Part shown: piece after piece, positions 61,336 to 64,000 of the stretch
Layout: each line of letters opens with the position of its first letter
How positions within the stretch are numbered: the stretch's first letter is position 1
Assembly: GCA_024529925.1 (NCBI GenBank)
Contig: JAFEUB010000909.1
Location: 425,001-489,000 of the forward strand
DNA: 64,000 nucleotides
From: Ophthalmolycus amberensis
Lineage: Eukaryota; Chordata; Actinopteri; Perciformes; Zoarcidae
Direction of reading: 5' to 3'
The notes under the pieces: generated by a model
Told to the model about the DNA's origin: nothing
Database searches by the model: none
Seen by the model: only the letters and a program-made list of their open reading frames with translations
Translations under genes and position numbers: made by a program

Positions 61336-63933
61336 CATATAATATTCATCAGATAAAGGAAATAGACATCAAAAGACAGCTGTTGGGGGATCCTCCCCTG
61401 TCATTTTTTATTTTTATGAATAAGCTCTATTAGTCTATTTTGATACTTTTTATGCACTCTGGCACCTTATTTACATTAAAAGTACGACACAATTCCCATT
61501 GTGAATCAATTCATTTTAATTTAGAATCACAAAAAGGTCGGCGAAATATTATTATTTTCTGTTTCTCCATGATTTAAACTTTGCTTATTTAGTTAGATGA
61601 ACTCATGTAGTGGGGTATCCAACAGGTGTGCATGGTCAGGTCTTTGGGAACACACAGGAACATGTGGTTGGTAGGAACGACACAGGCAGGTTAATCCACA
61701 ACAGATGGACAGAAGCAACAGGACATGGAGCACTCACTTGCCACAAATAGACACAATGTCACCCTGAACACTTGGGTCAGATTTTTGTATGCTGCAGACA
61801 AGTAAATATTTTCAATGATATGAAAGGATGTCGAAGTAGAAGTCACATTGCTCCTCCTGTTATCTGTTGAGATGATTTACTTTTGCGTATTGAAGATGTA
61901 GAATCTCATCTTAATGTAATTTCCATGGGGAGTTTAAAGACACTGCATTCACACCCTTGAACACACTGTGCATAAGTCACTTTCTCGCTCCTCCCTCTCT
62001 CTCTGCCTTTTCCTCGCTCTCGCACCGTGCACAATATCTCATTTCAAGTGGAAGAAGAATGATTCGAAAGGCTTTTATATTGATTGTCCACGCCTGTGTC
62101 AAGTTTAAATGACATCACATAGACCACTGGCTTTCACCCTTCCGCTAAGGAACTAACCTCGCAAGCTCATCAACCACCTCATCAATGTCTATCAGTGAGA
62201 GTCGCACTTACTGAGACCTACCTTGATCCAACACAAAGGGTGGTTTGCAAATGGCAGAAGAAAAAAAAAACACAGACTGATTGGCCTTCAGAAGTGACCT
62301 TAAAGGGAAACTACATGTCTGACTAGTCTCTAAATACAAATAATGTAAGTGTGAACATTTCATTGTAACTCACATATCACTAAACAAGCCCTGTGATAAA
62401 TGTAGCGGCACTAAGTATATAATATGTGCATTCAGACAGAATGCTAAGCAGCTTCCCTCAACCTTCCCTCAGAGGTTGTAGCTCAGTGCAGCTGAGTTCT
62501 GTTGTTGACTGACTGGTGCACGTGTGAACTCATATCTAGTGTCCATTCAAGCAATAACAGCAACATCTTCAAAAGCCATTTTGTCTGTATGAAAATCTCC
62601 AATTCCTCCATTGGGGATACACTGTAGTACTTCCTTTTTGCTTGAGATTGATTTATGTGAAAATTATAACCATTAAACAAAGAGGAAGCTTGTTCAGCAC
62701 TGCCACCGCGTACGCATGCATCACGGGCTGCGCGTGGAACACCGAGTGCCGGAGTGGGCACCAGACAGTCTGGCAGCCACAGTGTGGCTGATGTGATCAT
62801 TTCAGAAAGAATGGCCCCAAAAAGGCAACAGGAGTCGATGGCAAAGAAAAGAAAAACAGGGAACTGTGGAGGATCTTGTGCATTGCTTGCAGGTATGTTA
62901 ATTCTTTCAGGAATGAACTGGCCATCAGGAAAACTGAGACAAATCCTGGTCACCGGTGAGCTGCTGTGTCCGTGAATCGGTTGATTGTATATTTATTTTT
63001 TTCGATACTTTTACTGCAGGCCCCGTATATGTCATGGGGACTGAGAGAGTGGCAATGTCAATATCATGATGAACAAACTGATGTTGTACCGTAGAATAAA
63101 GTGTATTATAAATGTATAATAATCTGAACTTTCATTTCGTAGCTGGATTACACCTGCATCAGTTCACAATCTGTTTGTAGTTTAGGCAACTGTACTGCAC
63201 TATTAGAGCGATGTGTCCTTGTACATAGTATTTATTAATAGAAGTAGTATTCAGAAGACATTTGAAATGTTGTCTTTTCATAACAAACTTGTACATAGGT
63301 CTGTATGCATATTCATTGAGCTATGTATTATCTTAGGTTGTGTTTAAGTTGTGTCCCTGCTCTTGATGACATTTCCTGTATGAATGTAAATGTAAATATA
63401 AATTGCCAATCATATCAGGTTTGAGTAATATTAAGCATATGTCGTTGTTTGATTAATGTACTAATTATATTAACATTAAAACCATCTTTCTTTCTTTAAA
63501 GTTTGAAAACATATGTTACTCTGTAACATGCTAACTCATTTCCCTTGTATTTCTAAACGAATGCTGGGCCACTAAGCAATTATCCCCAGGGCACCCACAT
63601 GACCACGCAGCCCTGCTTGATTATAAATGATTCACAGGACGGGTGACTATTCGACAATTCGATCTAAGGAGCCTGATTCGACTGCCAATCTCATAGTTGA
63701 ATCATCACACTTAGGGGAAACAACAAGTAACAACATGGCTATTACAAAATCAAAGCAGAGGCCAACATGTATTAATCAGAAGACTCACAATGAACGTAGC
63801 ACTATCAGAGCACTAGATATCATTTTAATTCATCAACAGTTCCCTAAAATCAGCTGGGGCAAGCAGGATAAGAGACTGTGTCTCTCTGTCTGTCGATCTC
63901 TGTCCCATGTCAGTACTACGGTCAGCGCCGCAA

Positions 63934-63967
<34 letters not shown>
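63934..63967. repeat. CA microsatellite
   Basis: About 17 CA units near the window end. Confidence 0.95.
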
Positions 63968-63970
<3 letters not shown>

Positions 63971-64000
63971 GCTGGCCATTATTCTGAAAGAACAGCTAAG

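Larger units (their letters stand above)
40191..64000 (-). other. trpm3 5' intron or upstream region, at least 23.8 kb
   Basis: This region lies upstream of the AQKSW exon. I searched both strands for first-exon sequences of TRPM3 long isoforms (for example MPEPWG or WNLEGV) and for other genes, and found none. It holds an LTR-like block (40540-41110), a GC-rich block next to poly-T (42300-42645), an L2 end (45600-46105), a TC-rich minisatellite (48114-48224), a purine-rich tract (50500-50900), a hAT MITE (56558-57007), two further hAT-like termini (57475-57540, 61269-61335) and several GT/CA runs. Stretches such as 43400-44700, 46110-48000, 51200-53300 and 54000-56000 show nothing I recognise. 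Confidence 0.6.

Noticed and set aside
62483..62953. 156-codon minus-strand open frame
   Set aside because: No recognisable domain; overlaps a plus-strand frame and lacks splice or start support.
40191..64000. A trpm3 first exon or alternative promoter exon
   Set aside because: No sequence matching MPEPWG, WNLEGV or RLSSKQGS-type N-termini with a donor site was found by eye. Absence is not proven.

Overview
The window is vertebrate nuclear DNA, almost certainly from a ray-finned (teleost) fish. The signs are GT-AG introns, very dense CA/GT and GA microsatellites, hAT DNA transposons with 8-bp target duplications, and 3' ends of fish-type LINEs. All exons I can support belong to one gene on the minus strand, an orthologue of TRPM3, the melastatin-family cation channel. 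Thirteen exons lie between 40190 and 1024. They join in frame into 1629 nt (543 codons) with no stop, every junction has GT-AG ends, and every split codon restores a sensible residue. Both ends of the gene lie outside the window: the first exon(s) are upstream of 40190, and the transmembrane, pore and C-terminal exons are below position 1.

The encoded part is the cytoplasmic N-terminal region: the N-terminal AQKSW/CCCG segment, the SLOG/LSDAT-type MHR1-2 fold, and the start of MHR3. The 3'-most four exons (135, 51, 36 and 141 nt) all begin and end in phase 0. The 36-nt microexon is therefore a natural cassette.

The 13-kb intron at 19958-32971 carries the microRNA gene mir-204 (about 30119-30208, minus strand), in the sense orientation of its host. 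The 5p arm is identical to vertebrate miR-204-5p and the 3p arm forms the matching strand. This confirms TRPM3 rather than TRPM1, whose intron holds the related miR-211.

The rest is intron. Introns from 0.16 to 13 kb separate the exons, and at least 23.8 kb of upstream intron or 5' sequence fills 40191-64000. The non-coding DNA holds a 1.6-kb hAT element with an exact 8-bp duplication and a decayed transposase C-terminus (20989-22587), and a 450-bp hAT-type MITE with an exact 8-bp duplication (56558-57007). It also holds an L2-type LINE 3' end (about 45600-46105), another LINE ORF2 remnant (15513-15620), a LINE tail ending in TCTA repeats (26470-26714), and a possible solo LTR (about 40540-41110). 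A diverged fragment of 28S rDNA lies at 16680-16860, in sense on the minus strand. There is also a 550-bp degenerate GTA-repeat array and many simple repeats. I see no second convincing protein-coding gene.
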